Below, one piece after another: positions 43,360-52,082 of a stretch of 64,000 nt of DNA (position 1 is the first letter of the stretch; each line of letters opens with the position of its first letter). A model generated the notes under the pieces. The model had not been told where the DNA came from. It did not search any database and saw nothing but the letters and a program-made list of their open reading frames with translations. Origin of the DNA: CAVTPU01 sp963736695. Lineage in GTDB: Bacteria; Actinomycetota; Actinomycetes; Mycobacteriales; Micromonosporaceae. Position numbers and translations under genes: made by a program. The stretch lies in NCBI GenBank assembly GCA_963736695.1, contig CAVTPU010000001.1, positions 806,001-870,000 on the forward strand, given 5' to 3'.

Positions 43360-43402
43360 CCGGCGATTGCTATTGCAATAGACTTGCAATAGCAATCGCC
43401 GG
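43360..43402. promoter_or_regulatory. Nur (nickel-uptake regulator) operator, perfect palindrome upstream of cbiM
   Basis: Two 19-base arms (CCGGCGATTGCTATTGCAA and its exact complement) flank TAGAC. The centre reads TTGCAA-N5-TTGCAA, which equals the Nur box described in Streptomyces coelicolor. It ends 32 bases before the cbiM ATG, right for a promoter operator. A hairpin in RNA is also possible. No cobalamin riboswitch is seen. Confidence 0.85.
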
Positions 43403-43445
43403 TCATCGGTGGAAGCCTCCCGGTGTCCCGCCCGTTCAGGCCCGC

Positions 43446-44705
43446 TCAGGGCGACGAACGCCAGTCAAGGGTGAGATAGGCGCCATACCATCCGGAGATG
43501 ACCGCCAGCAGGATCAGCACGATGATCCTGGTCCGCGGCCGGGCGCCAGCGAGGCCGGTGGCGGCCGGCAGCAACAGTGCGAAGACCGGCAGCAGATATC
43601 GCCCCTTGCCGTGATAGCTGCCGGCCGCCCCGAAGACGAAGGCCAGCGAGACGGCGGAGAAGACCACCAATGGCAGCGGGTCACGGTCGAGCACGGTCAT
43701 CGCGAAGAAGGCGATCGCCAAGGCGATGACCAGCGTCACCATATAGACGGCCAACGTCGCCGGCTCCGTGAGCGTCTTGGCGATCGCGTGATAGGTGTCG
43801 GCGCCCCCGTCAAAGGTGATCCCCCACGTCTCACGCTGCGCCTGGAAATAGCCGTCGAGTCGGCCGAGCCGGTGACCGACCCATCCCAGATAACCGAGAT
43901 AGCCCAACGGCGCCAGTGCTGCGCCGGCCCAGGGCCGCCAGCCGTCCTGACGTCGGACGATTGCAGCCAGCGCGGTGATCCCCACCGCGGCGATCACCGC
44001 GCTGGCCGTCGGGCGGCTGAGCCCGACGAAGACACAGATCACTCCGGCGGTGAGCCATCGGCGGCGGATCAGGGCATAGAGCGTCCACGCGGAGAGCGCG
44101 GTGAACAACGTCTCGCTGTAGGCCATGCTCTCCACGACGGCGTGAGGCACCGCCGCCCACAGCGCCACCAGCAGCACGCCCGTCGCGTGATCACGCAGGT
44201 GGGCGCCGATCCGATAAATGCCCCAAGCCGCGGCGACGCCCGCCGACCACGCGACGACAAGCCCCGACCCCGCCGAAGAGAACGGCGTGAGGGCCTTGAC
44301 CACCACGAGCAGCGCCGGAAACAGTGGGAAAAACGCCAGGTTCGACGCGCTCGACCGGCCCGTCGCGACCACACCCAGTTCTCGGTCATAACCCTGCTCC
44401 GCGATGATCTGATACCACCGGGAGTCGAACCGCCCGGCGAGCAGCTGCCCGAGATCGGCACCGCCATCCACGGCGAAGATCCACAGAATCGCTACGCCGG
44501 AGAGCCGCACCAAGAGATAGACCACAATCGCGGTCCCCACCGGCGGAACGTGTTCCCGCCACCGGTTCCGAATCTTCGTGAGCCCCAACCGGGCGGGCAG
44601 GCCCGTTCGGGGCGGACTGTCGACAGCGAGCACGCGGCAAGAATAGGGGATCGCCTTCGGTGGCGAAGTCGCGCGGGCCCGCGTCACATCGGTCTCACGC
44701 GGCAC
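43446..44705 (-). CDS. Multi-pass GT-C type glycosyltransferase (PIG-V/mannosyltransferase-like)
   Basis: The protein has about 419 residues with roughly ten helices. After the first helix comes a loop with FDSRWYQIIAEQGYD, matching the 'D-x-x-W/H-Y-x-x-I-A-x-x-G-Y' pattern of PIG-V-like mannosyltransferases, then SNLAFFPLFPALLVVV and SMAYSETLFTALSAWTLYAL. Such enzymes use lipid-linked sugar donors at the membrane. The start is uncertain: GTG at 44705 lies within short repeats, and GTG at 44687 is equally possible. It runs toward the Nur operator. Confidence 0.75.
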   Translation of the reverse strand: MPRETDVTRARATSPPKAIPYSCRVLAVDSPPRTGLPARLGLTKIRNRWREHVPPVGTAIVVYLLVRLSGVAILWIFAVDGGADLGQLLAGRFDSRWYQIIAEQGYDRELGVVATGRSSASNLAFFPLFPALLVVVKALTPFSSAGSGLVVAWSAGVAAAWGIYRIGAHLRDHATGVLLVALWAAVPHAVVESMAYSETLFTALSAWTLYALIRRRWLTAGVICVFVGLSRPTASAVIAAVGITALAAIVRRQDGWRPWAGAALAPLGYLGYLGWVGHRLGRLDGYFQAQRETWGITFDGGADTYHAIAKTLTEPATLAVYMVTLVIALAIAFFAMTVLDRDPLPLVVFSAVSLAFVFGAAGSYHGKGRYLLPVFALLLPAATGLAGARPRTRIIVLILLAVISGWYGAYLTLDWRSSP

Positions 44706-44759
44706 CAGGTCTCACGCGAAACCCGGGTCTCACAGGACGCAGGGCTCACGCGAAACCCG
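44691..44759. repeat. About four 17-nt imperfect tandem repeats
   Basis: Units of the form GGTCTCACGCGAAACCC recur four times around the start of the glycosyltransferase gene. Function unknown. Confidence 0.7.
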
Positions 44760-44793
44760 TTAACGCATGAGGCCTCTGTGACGCGATTCAGCA

Positions 44794-44905
44794 CAGGTCA
44801 GGTCCAGGTCGGGTCGGGTTAGGTCAGTCCAGGTCAGTCCAGGTCAGTCCAGCTCTGGTGGTCAGTCCGGGTCGGGTCAGGTCAGTCCAGCTCAGGTGGT
44901 CAGCA
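44794..44905. repeat. 10-nt tandem array
   Basis: AGGTCAGTCC occurs three times without change at 44821-44850, with degenerate copies to both sides (AGGTCGGGTC, AGTCCAGCTC). No gene is seen in or beside it. Confidence 0.75.
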
Positions 44906-45200
44906 CTAGGCTCAGATCGAGTCAGCTTCGCTACCGGCCGGAACCACCGACCACGCGACCAGGCGACCAGGCGACCACGCACAAACACAGTTCGACATCG
45001 ATGCGTTGTGCGGCTCTCATTTCACGGAGCAGTGAGCGCAAACCTCCGGCACATCACCACCGCGCGGCCCACTTCGCCGCGTGTCGCCGATGACTTCACT
45101 GAGCTTTCCCACGTGCATCACATCCCGCGAGACGGGAGATCGTTTTGCGTCATATGTCGTGCTGCGTTTACGCGCCGATCGACCATTGGAGGCGCCTGCT

Positions 45201-45254
45201 CATTATCGTGGCGTTTGCGGGTCGTTGGAACGGCCCGCAAACGCCACGATAATG
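45201..45254. terminator. Long hairpin in the repeat-rich spacer
   Basis: Two 21-base arms (45201-45221 and 45234-45254) are exact complements with a 12-base loop that can extend the stem further. It lies about 230 bases after the stop of the membrane-protein gene at 45485 and could end its transcript. Confidence 0.55.
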
Positions 45255-45323
45255 CTCAACTCATCACACGTGTCGAACAAATGCCCATATATCACCACGG
45301 CTGACTATCCACAGTGGAGAGCA

Positions 45324-45383
45324 ACTCGGACGAAGTAGAGCCCAGTGGAACATGACTCGGACGAAGTGGAGCCGAGCGGAACA
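45324..45383. repeat. 29-nt direct repeat, two copies
   Basis: Two 29-base copies (45324-45352 and 45355-45383) differ at three positions; both contain ACTCGGACGAAGT. Confidence 0.75.
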
Positions 45384-45430
45384 ATTCACATCAACGCGTG
45401 TCGAGTTAGCGTTTACGCGACTGGCCAGTC

Positions 45431-45484
45431 ATCCGAGAACTCCTGAACAACCGAGAACTGCTGATCATCCGAGAACTGCTGAGC
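45431..45484. repeat. 18-nt tandem repeat, three copies
   Basis: Three copies of about ATCCGAGAACTGCTGATC run to the stop codon of the gene at 45485. There are no spacers, so it is not a CRISPR. Confidence 0.75.
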
Positions 45485-46348
45485 TCAGAACAGGGTCGAC
45501 CGCAGCGAGTTCGCCACCTTGCGCAGGTCGTCGGCCCGCTGTGGCGGTGCGGTCATATGCAGGATGACCTGACGGTCGATCTGCCCCTTCGCCGTGCTCC
45601 GCCAATAGCCGACCATCACGAGCGCATAACGGTCCTGCCCGTCGAGGCGATCGGTCTCGGCCCAGCTGAGATAGCCCCCAGCCCGAACCCACTGCAGGCC
45701 CCAGGCGTCGACCTCCTGCCGCAGCGCGACTCGGCGGTCGCCCCCGCACGGCACGCACGTCCGCACGATCAGATCGCCGCCGATCTCTCCGTCTGGACTG
45801 TCGGCGCCACACGCATAACGGACGAAGTCTGCGGTGGCCGTCGTCTTCGAGCACTCCCACGACTCGGGAAGCCGAGGGTCGAAGCCGAGCCCCTCGAGGT
45901 CGCGCCAGCGTTTTGTTCGGTCGTTGACGCCAAATCGTGGCCACTTCGCCGGCCAGTCGCCGGCTTTCGGCGGTTCGACGCCGGGCCGGACGGCGGCGAC
46001 GGGCGGCGCGGTGGTTGGCACGGAGCTGGGCGTGGCGTCAGCCTCGGACCGCACACTCTTGGAGACCCCAATGACGATCGCGACGACGCCGAGCACCCCG
46101 ACGAGGGCGAGCACGACGAGTGCGGTGGTCCGCAGCAACGCGCCGGGGCGACGCCAGCCACCGTCGCCCATGTCGAAGCCCGCGTCGATGTAGGGCTCCA
46201 GAGCGGTCGACGGCGGAGGAGCCGTCACAAGCACCGGCAGCTGCGCCGTCACGTTGGGGTCGCCCGGCGGCGGTTGGGTGGGTTGCGATCGGGGCGGCGC
46301 CCAGGGGCTGTCCCGATGGGGTGTCGCCCAGGATTCTTCGGTCTGCAT
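45485..46348 (-). CDS. Single-pass membrane protein with Pro-rich head and extracellular domain, unknown
   Basis: The 287-residue protein has a Pro-rich cytoplasmic start (PPRSQPTQPPPGDPN), one helix (LLRTTALVVLALVGVLGVV) and an outside domain of about 180 residues with Cys in WECSKTTAT, RYACGADS and the pair VRTCVPCGGD. That pair looks like a disulfide or metal site. The head and helix layout matches actinobacterial Pro-rich membrane proteins, but the outside domain is not recognised. ATG at 46348. Confidence 0.65.
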   Translation of the reverse strand: MQTEESWATPHRDSPWAPPRSQPTQPPPGDPNVTAQLPVLVTAPPPSTALEPYIDAGFDMGDGGWRRPGALLRTTALVVLALVGVLGVVAIVIGVSKSVRSEADATPSSVPTTAPPVAAVRPGVEPPKAGDWPAKWPRFGVNDRTKRWRDLEGLGFDPRLPESWECSKTTATADFVRYACGADSPDGEIGGDLIVRTCVPCGGDRRVALRQEVDAWGLQWVRAGGYLSWAETDRLDGQDRYALVMVGYWRSTAKGQIDRQVILHMTAPPQRADDLRKVANSLRSTLF

Positions 46349-46855
46349 GTCTATTGAAGCCCCACCGTGTCAGTTGTCGGCCAGATCCGGTTGATGGCGA
46401 TGCCTTCCGCGCAGGGCGTCCCACCCTCATCAGTCCCACCCTCATCAGTCAGACCCCGGACGTGACGGGCGCCGGCCCGCTCCACTGTCGACTGTGTTGT
46501 TCTGGGCAGCGCCCCACGCGGTGGGCGCGCGGCAACGTCGAGCATGAGCGCACCTTCCATGCTGCGAGGAGTGGGGAGAGGATCCGCCTGCCCGGTCATC
46601 GTACTGGAGGCGAGGCCGCTTGACAGCAACTGAGTGCGCCCGCTCACCGACGCTCTCACGGCAATGCGCGAATATTGCCTTATTTACCCATTCGAACCCC
46701 ACCTCGACGACGGCGGGTCTTAATCAATCCGTCGCCCACGCGGTCACCCCACGCGCCCCCACGACCGTTACGTTAGAGTCCTGATGCCATCGACACAGTC
46801 GTGGCGTCCGTGTCGCATCGCCCCCGACGGCGCACTGAAAAGGCAGAACCAGCCG
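46349..46855. other. Intergenic region with a short direct repeat
   Basis: About 500 bases without a convincing gene. CCCACCCTCATCAGT is repeated at about 46430-46459. GTTAGAGT at about 46770 may be a -10 element for the gene starting at 46856. Confidence 0.45.
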
Positions 46856-48451
46856 ATGACCAGGTCCGATGTGCAGACCGCGCCGACCAGCGATCTGGTT
46901 CATCAGAACGACGACACGCTGCTCATCCCCCGGCAGTCGGGTGTGGAATCGGCGCCGGCTCGGGAGGATCGGTGGCGGCCGGGAGCGGTCATCGCCTATT
47001 CGGGCATCGACGGATTGAGTGGCCAGACCCGCGCACTGTCCACACTCGCGTGGATTGTGCCGACTCTGATCGCCGCAGTGCTCGGATTCGTTCGTACGGC
47101 ATGGCCCGGAATGAGCGCCCGGGAGCTGGAGGTCTGGGGCATCGCCTCGGTTCCCGGTTCACAGATCCTGCGCATCCTGGGCGAATCCGACCTGCGTGAC
47201 GTCGCTTATCAGACGTTCGCCTGGGGCTGGGCCTATGTCGCCGGCACCTCCGACTTCGCGTTGCGGGTGCCCTCGGTTGTCGCGATGGCGGCGGCCGCCG
47301 GCCTCACCGCCGCGCTCGGCACCAGGCTCGCGAACCCGCGGGTGGGAATCCTCGCCGGGTTGACCCTCGCAATCTCACCGACCGCGTCACGGTGGGGCCA
47401 GGATGCCACGTCCACGGCCCTCACCTTGTGCCTGAGCGTCTTGGCGACTCTCCTGTTGGTGCGACTGTTCGACGCACCCCGGTGGCCCCGTTACGTCGCC
47501 TATGGAGTCTCCGTCGCTGTGCTCGGCCTGAGCGACCCGGTCGCGCTCGTCCTGCTGCCCGTGCACGGCGTGCTCGTCCTCACCCTGCGGTGGCGGGCGG
47601 GGCTCGGATGGGCCGGCGCGGCGATGCTCGGCGCCGCACCGACGGCGGCACTGCTCATACTCTCGCCCTCGCCGTGGGCGATCAGACCACCCCAACACCT
47701 CGGCGGCACGGGCATCGCGGATGCCTTGGTCACCGGCGTCTTCGGCGCCACGCTCGTGGGCGGAATGATGATCGGCGTCGCGTTGCTGGCCGCGTCACCC
47801 ACGTCACCGGGAGTCGTGGTCGCCACCTATGCGGTGGCGCCGATCCTCGGGTTGGTGGCGCTGGCGCAGGTGGTGCCGATCACCGTCGCTCAGGCCGCCG
47901 TGTGGACCCTGCCCGCGTGGGCTTGCCTCGCCGGGCTGGCGCTCGGGCGACAACCGGTGACGGCCGGTCTCGTCGTGCTGCTCGTCATCGGCCTCGCCGG
48001 ATTCGGCACGCAGACCGAGATCCGGCGACTCGATGGGCACGGGCAGGCGATTCGGCAACTCGCGAACACCCTCGCCGCGCAGATGGCCACCGGCGACGCC
48101 ATCATCTACGGTCCGGGTGACCTCGACGGTCTCGCGGGGCGCGACATCGTGGCCCGTTATGTTCCGGTCGAAAAGAGACCGCACGACCTGCTCGTGACCC
48201 GTCCGCCACGTTCGGGCGGTCACCTGTTCGCCAGCGAATGCGCGGCCGTCGCCACGTGCGTCGCCGACACGCCACGGATCTGGATGTTCCGATTGGACAC
48301 GCCGGCCGCGCCGCTGGATGGATTTCCCGCCGCGAAGGACGGACTGTTACGGGTTCGCTACGGCGTGGAGCAGACCTGGTCGTTCAACGGCGCGACCCTC
48401 TATCTCTTTGTCGCCAAACCGGCGGGGCCGGATAATCCAGCTCCGAAGTAG
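46856..48451 (+). CDS. Multi-pass membrane glycosyltransferase-like protein (GT-C/GT39-like)
   Basis: About 531 residues from the ATG at 46856; an in-frame ATG at 46784 would add 24 residues but lies at the probable promoter. A soluble head of about 55 residues is followed by about ten helices and a soluble tail. After the first helix the loop MSARELEVWGIASVPG has the place of the acidic catalytic loop of GT-C enzymes, and the rest follows the GT39/PMT-like plan (ADPxxA-type helices, SPTASRWGQDATS). Donor and acceptor are unknown. It precedes the GT2 synthase by 26 bases in the same direction, suggesting joint work on a surface glycan. Confidence 0.7.
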   Translation: MTRSDVQTAPTSDLVHQNDDTLLIPRQSGVESAPAREDRWRPGAVIAYSGIDGLSGQTRALSTLAWIVPTLIAAVLGFVRTAWPGMSARELEVWGIASVPGSQILRILGESDLRDVAYQTFAWGWAYVAGTSDFALRVPSVVAMAAAAGLTAALGTRLANPRVGILAGLTLAISPTASRWGQDATSTALTLCLSVLATLLLVRLFDAPRWPRYVAYGVSVAVLGLSDPVALVLLPVHGVLVLTLRWRAGLGWAGAAMLGAAPTAALLILSPSPWAIRPPQHLGGTGIADALVTGVFGATLVGGMMIGVALLAASPTSPGVVVATYAVAPILGLVALAQVVPITVAQAAVWTLPAWACLAGLALGRQPVTAGLVVLLVIGLAGFGTQTEIRRLDGHGQAIRQLANTLAAQMATGDAIIYGPGDLDGLAGRDIVARYVPVEKRPHDLLVTRPPRSGGHLFASECAAVATCVADTPRIWMFRLDTPAAPLDGFPAAKDGLLRVRYGVEQTWSFNGATLYLFVAKPAGPDNPAPK

Positions 48452-48477
48452 CCCCTGCTGCGATCACGAGGTAGTCG

Positions 48478-49797
48478 ATGCTGGCGTTCTTGTTGCAGAT
48501 CAACGCGTGGATCGCGGCTGGACGAGCCTACCCATTCGCGATCTTCATGCTGTGGATCTGGACGTTGTGGGTGCTGAGGGTCGTGCTCGCCTCCTACTAC
48601 CGCCCGTGGCAAGGTTCCTACTCCGTGTCAACATCGGTCATCATCCCGGTGGTGGATGAGCCGGTCGAACTCTTCAGCGATGTGCTGCGCACGATCATCG
48701 CGCAACGTCCGACCGAGGTCATCGTCGTCATCAACGGGGCCCGCAACACCTCGTTGGAGCAGGTCTGCCGCCAATTCGGCGTACGGTGGGCCTGGACCGA
48801 CATTCCCGGCAAACGCAACGCACTGCGCGTCGGGGTCGGGCTCGCCACCGCAGACATCGCGGTGCTCGTCGACTCGGACACCCTCTGGACCAACGACACC
48901 CTGCGCGAGCTGATCAAACCGTTCCGTGACCCGATGGTCGGCGGGGTCACCACCAGGCAACGCATCATCGAGCCGACCCGCAACGCACTGACCCGATGGG
49001 CCGACTGGCTCGAGAACGTGCGCAACGAATATTCGATGCCGGCGATGAGCGTGCTCGGCACCATCGGCTGTTTGCCGGGCCGCACGATCGCCTTCCGGCG
49101 GTCCATCCTGGTCGATACCATGGACAAGTTCCTCAGCGAACGATTCCTCGGCGTCTTCCTCGAAGTCAGCGACGACCGCACATTGACAAACCTCACCCTC
49201 AAGGCCGGCTATCGCACCGTCTATCAGTCCACGTCGCTGGTCTTCACCGACGCTCCCACCCGCATCGGCAAGACGATCCGTCAGCAATATCGCTGGGCCC
49301 GCGGCTCGCAATACAACACGCTGCGCATGCTGCCATGGATGCTGCGACACGCCCCGATGCTCGCCGTCTTCTATCTCTCCGACATCGTCGTCCCGTTCGT
49401 GTTGGTCGGTTCGCTCGCCTCGTGGGCGGTGTCGATCTCGTCCGGGGAGAACAACCCGCTCTATGAGAACCTTCCGCTGCCCGGGGGGGTGTGGAGTTCG
49501 CTCGCGGCGATCCTCGCTCTCGCCGCGATCATGACGATGCTCTCGTTGTCGATCCGGTTCGGCAGACACTTCGTGAGCCGCCCCAACGACCTGGGATACC
49601 TACCGTTCTTTATGGTTGTCAACACATTCGTTCTCATGCCGATCCGCGTCCTCGGGTTCTTCCGGATGGCTCACAACAGCGGCTGGGGCACGCGCGCCGG
49701 AGGATTCGCCGGGGAGCGTTCCCGCAGTCCGCTCGTGGTCGTACCGTATCTGTTGGGAGGAGTCATGTTGGCTGCGGCGGTGATGATGAGTGTCTAG
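48478..49797 (+). CDS. Processive family 2 glycosyltransferase (cellulose/hyaluronan synthase-like)
   Basis: The 439-residue membrane protein has one helix at the start, a GT-A domain with STSVIIPVVDEPVELFSDVL, IAVLVDSDTLWTND (DxD-like, about 131), VSDDRTLTNLTL (catalytic Asp) and RQQYRWARGSQ (Q-x-x-RW, about 268), then three to four helices. This D,D,D,QxxRW set marks processive synthases that polymerise and extrude a beta-linked polysaccharide. ATG at 48478 follows GAGG. Its end overlaps the following GH26-type gene by eight bases, so synthase and hydrolase are made together. Confidence 0.88.
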   Translation: MLAFLLQINAWIAAGRAYPFAIFMLWIWTLWVLRVVLASYYRPWQGSYSVSTSVIIPVVDEPVELFSDVLRTIIAQRPTEVIVVINGARNTSLEQVCRQFGVRWAWTDIPGKRNALRVGVGLATADIAVLVDSDTLWTNDTLRELIKPFRDPMVGGVTTRQRIIEPTRNALTRWADWLENVRNEYSMPAMSVLGTIGCLPGRTIAFRRSILVDTMDKFLSERFLGVFLEVSDDRTLTNLTLKAGYRTVYQSTSLVFTDAPTRIGKTIRQQYRWARGSQYNTLRMLPWMLRHAPMLAVFYLSDIVVPFVLVGSLASWAVSISSGENNPLYENLPLPGGVWSSLAAILALAAIMTMLSLSIRFGRHFVSRPNDLGYLPFFMVVNTFVLMPIRVLGFFRMAHNSGWGTRAGGFAGERSRSPLVVVPYLLGGVMLAAAVMMSV

Positions 49798-50845
49798 ACA
49801 TCGATCCGGTTTCCGCACCCGACTGCGGGTGTGGATGGTGGTGAACAGTCTCATCCTCATCACACTCAGTGCCTGGATCCTGCGGCCCAGCGCCGACTCC
49901 GGCCACGCCGATCCGAACGCGCCCCGCGCGGACCACAACGCCGAGGAGCAGGTCCTGCCGACCAAGGCTGACCTGCTCGCGCTGACCGGGGTCCGGTTCG
50001 GCCTCAGCGCGCCTCAGGTGCCGTGGTCCACGCAGGAGATCGACCGGCTCGCCAACACCGCCGGCACCCGTCCGACGATCCTGCAGTATTTCGTCAAGTG
50101 GTCACAGGCGTTCCGACCCGAGGCCGTGCAGATGTCCTACGCGCAGGGCGCGATGCCCGTGCTCTCATGGGAGCCGTGGTCCGGCATGGAGGCGGGGCTC
50201 GACCAACCCGACTTCGCGCTAGCGAAGATCATAAACGGCTCGTACGACGCCTATATCCGCACTTTCGCGAGCGCCGTTCGCGATCAGCCCTGGCCCATCG
50301 CGATCCGCTTCGCCCACGAGATGAACGGCCACTGGTATCCCTGGTCGGAACGTCGGTCGGGAAACCGTGCCGGCGAATACGCCAAGGCGTGGCGGCATGT
50401 CCACGACCTCTTCACCGCGGTCGGCGCCCTCAATGTGATCTGGATCTGGAGCCCCAACATCCTGCGTCCCGTGCCGAAGGTGAGCCTCAAGACGCTCTAC
50501 CCCGGCGACGCCTACGTCGACTGGGTCGGCATCGTCGGCTATGCGACGAAGGAACACACCGCCGCCGAGGTCTACAAGCCGACCATGTCGGCCCTGCGCA
50601 CCTTCACCCGCAAACCGATTCTCATCACCGAAAACGGCGCCAACCCGAGCTCCTTCAAGGACGACTGGATCAAGAGTTTCTTCCGCTGGCTGCCCAAACA
50701 CCCCGACGTCGTCGGTTTCGTCTGGTTCGAATACAGCCTCGCCGAGGGGGGCAGCTCCGACTGGCGGTTCACCGAGTCGCCGGCCACGATCGCCGCGTTC
50801 CGGCAGGGGCTCAAGGAGGTCACGCTGGCGCGGGCGCCGACGTGA
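49790..50845 (+). CDS. GH26-like glycoside hydrolase, membrane-anchored
   Basis: The 351-residue protein has an amino membrane anchor (VWMVVNSLILITLSAWIL), an outside linker and a GH26-like TIM barrel. The acid/base Glu stands in FAHEMNGHWYPW (about residue 178), and the nucleophile Glu in PILITENGANP (about 280). GH26 enzymes cut beta-mannans or related beta-glycans. Overlap with the GT2 synthase gene suggests it trims, releases or proof-reads the polymer made by that synthase. GTG at 49790. Confidence 0.85.
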   Translation: MSRHRSGFRTRLRVWMVVNSLILITLSAWILRPSADSGHADPNAPRADHNAEEQVLPTKADLLALTGVRFGLSAPQVPWSTQEIDRLANTAGTRPTILQYFVKWSQAFRPEAVQMSYAQGAMPVLSWEPWSGMEAGLDQPDFALAKIINGSYDAYIRTFASAVRDQPWPIAIRFAHEMNGHWYPWSERRSGNRAGEYAKAWRHVHDLFTAVGALNVIWIWSPNILRPVPKVSLKTLYPGDAYVDWVGIVGYATKEHTAAEVYKPTMSALRTFTRKPILITENGANPSSFKDDWIKSFFRWLPKHPDVVGFVWFEYSLAEGGSSDWRFTESPATIAAFRQGLKEVTLARAPT

Positions 50846-51830
50846 GATCCTCGATGAGTGCCTTGATCACTGGCCGGGTGGCGGGATCGGTGGTGACGTT
50901 CCACGCGAGGTCGCCGACCTTGCGGCCGAGTTGCACCTTGCCGCGCGAGACATGCTGCGACAACACCACGCCGATGATCCACGGCGCCTCGGTCATGAGA
51001 TAGGTGCGCAGATCGGTGAACCACTTCACCCGGCCGAACGCCGCCGCGTTCGCCTCGGTGATGAGGACGTCCTTGCCGAAGAGCTCACGCATCAACGACA
51101 GTCGTTCGGCGAACTCGGCGACCGATTTCTCCTTCGTGCCGCCAAAATTGATCATAGTAGATCCGACGTAATCCACATACTGCGGCCCCGGCCAATAGGC
51201 CTGAGCGTTCGCCGACCAGGAGGTCTCCCCCTCATAGGGGGTGGGGTTGAGGGAGAAGACCCAACGCGCGTTCGAGGCACCCTCCCCCACGAATATGTCG
51301 TGCACATGTCGCCAGGCCTGCGCGTACATCGCCGGTTCGCGACTCCACGGATACCAGTCACCATTCATCTCGTGCGCATAGCGCATATAGACGGTGAGCT
51401 GGGATTTCGCGACCGAACGCGCGAATGATCGAATGTAGTCGTCGTGGGCGCCGCTGGCGATAGCGGCGTTACTGAAGGCGGTCTGCTCCGCGTGCTGGGC
51501 GTCCTTGCCGAGCTCCGGCGGCACCGACTTCCACGGCTCCCACGAGATGACGAACGAGCGCAACCCCCGCTCGCGCGCCGCTGCGAAGTGATTGTCGATG
51601 GTTCGGCCACGACTCCACTGCTCGAACTCCATCACCATGGTCGGCCGAGCCCCAACCGCGGCCTCCCAGTCGTCGACCTGCCACGGGTCGCTGGCGATGC
51701 CGAACTCCCGGCTCACGACCTGCTCGACAACCTTCGCACCCGTGGTGGGAGTGGTGCAGCCGGCGGCTCCCGCGATGAACGTCAGAGCCAACGCCATGAC
51801 GGCGGACATCGGCCGTCGCCTCGTCTTCAT
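50820..51830 (-). CDS. Second GH26-like glycoside hydrolase, probable lipoprotein
   Basis: The 336-residue protein starts MKTRRRPMSAVMALAL with a signal peptide ending AGAAGCTTP, a weak lipobox with Cys about residue 25. The barrel shows YAHEMNGDWYPW (acid/base Glu about 153) and VLITEANAAAFG (nucleophile Glu). It is a paralogue of the convergent neighbour but with a different anchor. ATG at 51830 has GAGGAG upstream. The two genes overlap at their ends by 26 bases. Confidence 0.82.
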   Translation of the reverse strand: MKTRRRPMSAVMALALTFIAGAAGCTTPTTGAKVVEQVVSREFGIASDPWQVDDWEAAVGARPTMVMEFEQWSRGRTIDNHFAAARERGLRSFVISWEPWKSVPPELGKDAQHAEQTAFSNAAIASGAHDDYIRSFARSVAKSQLTVYMRYAHEMNGDWYPWSREPAMYAQAWRHVHDIFVGEGASNARWVFSLNPTPYEGETSWSANAQAYWPGPQYVDYVGSTMINFGGTKEKSVAEFAERLSLMRELFGKDVLITEANAAAFGRVKWFTDLRTYLMTEAPWIIGVVLSQHVSRGKVQLGRKVGDLAWNVTTDPATRPVIKALIEDLTSAPAPA

Positions 51831-52082
51831 GAGGTGTCTCCTCGATCGACCGAACCACATTCGCCCAGTGGGCCTGTCTGCGCTGGGCACAACTACCCAC
51901 GGCCACGTCCGCATTTTTGCCCTTCAGTAGACTGGCCGCGACACCCTACGGTCGATTGTGCGTCATCACCGCTCCTGCCCACTGCAGAGGCTAGCAGCGA
52001 TGGATTCGACCGGCACGACTGTGCCCGTCGGGACGTGAGACGGTCCGCGCGGATCGGCGAATGAGAATGGAAGGCGTGCGCC

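Noticed and set aside
43329..43445. Cobalamin riboswitch upstream of cbiM
   Set aside because: The gap is only about 120 bases, dominated by the Nur palindrome; no B12-box was seen.
44858..45304. Plus-strand frame of 148 residues
   Set aside because: It crosses the tandem array and the long hairpin, and has no protein-like pattern.
45431..45484. CRISPR array
   Set aside because: The 18-nt units follow one another without spacers and no cas gene is near.
46351..46659. Minus-strand frame of 102 residues
   Set aside because: It reads through the CCCACCCTCATCAGT direct repeat with no homology or clear start.
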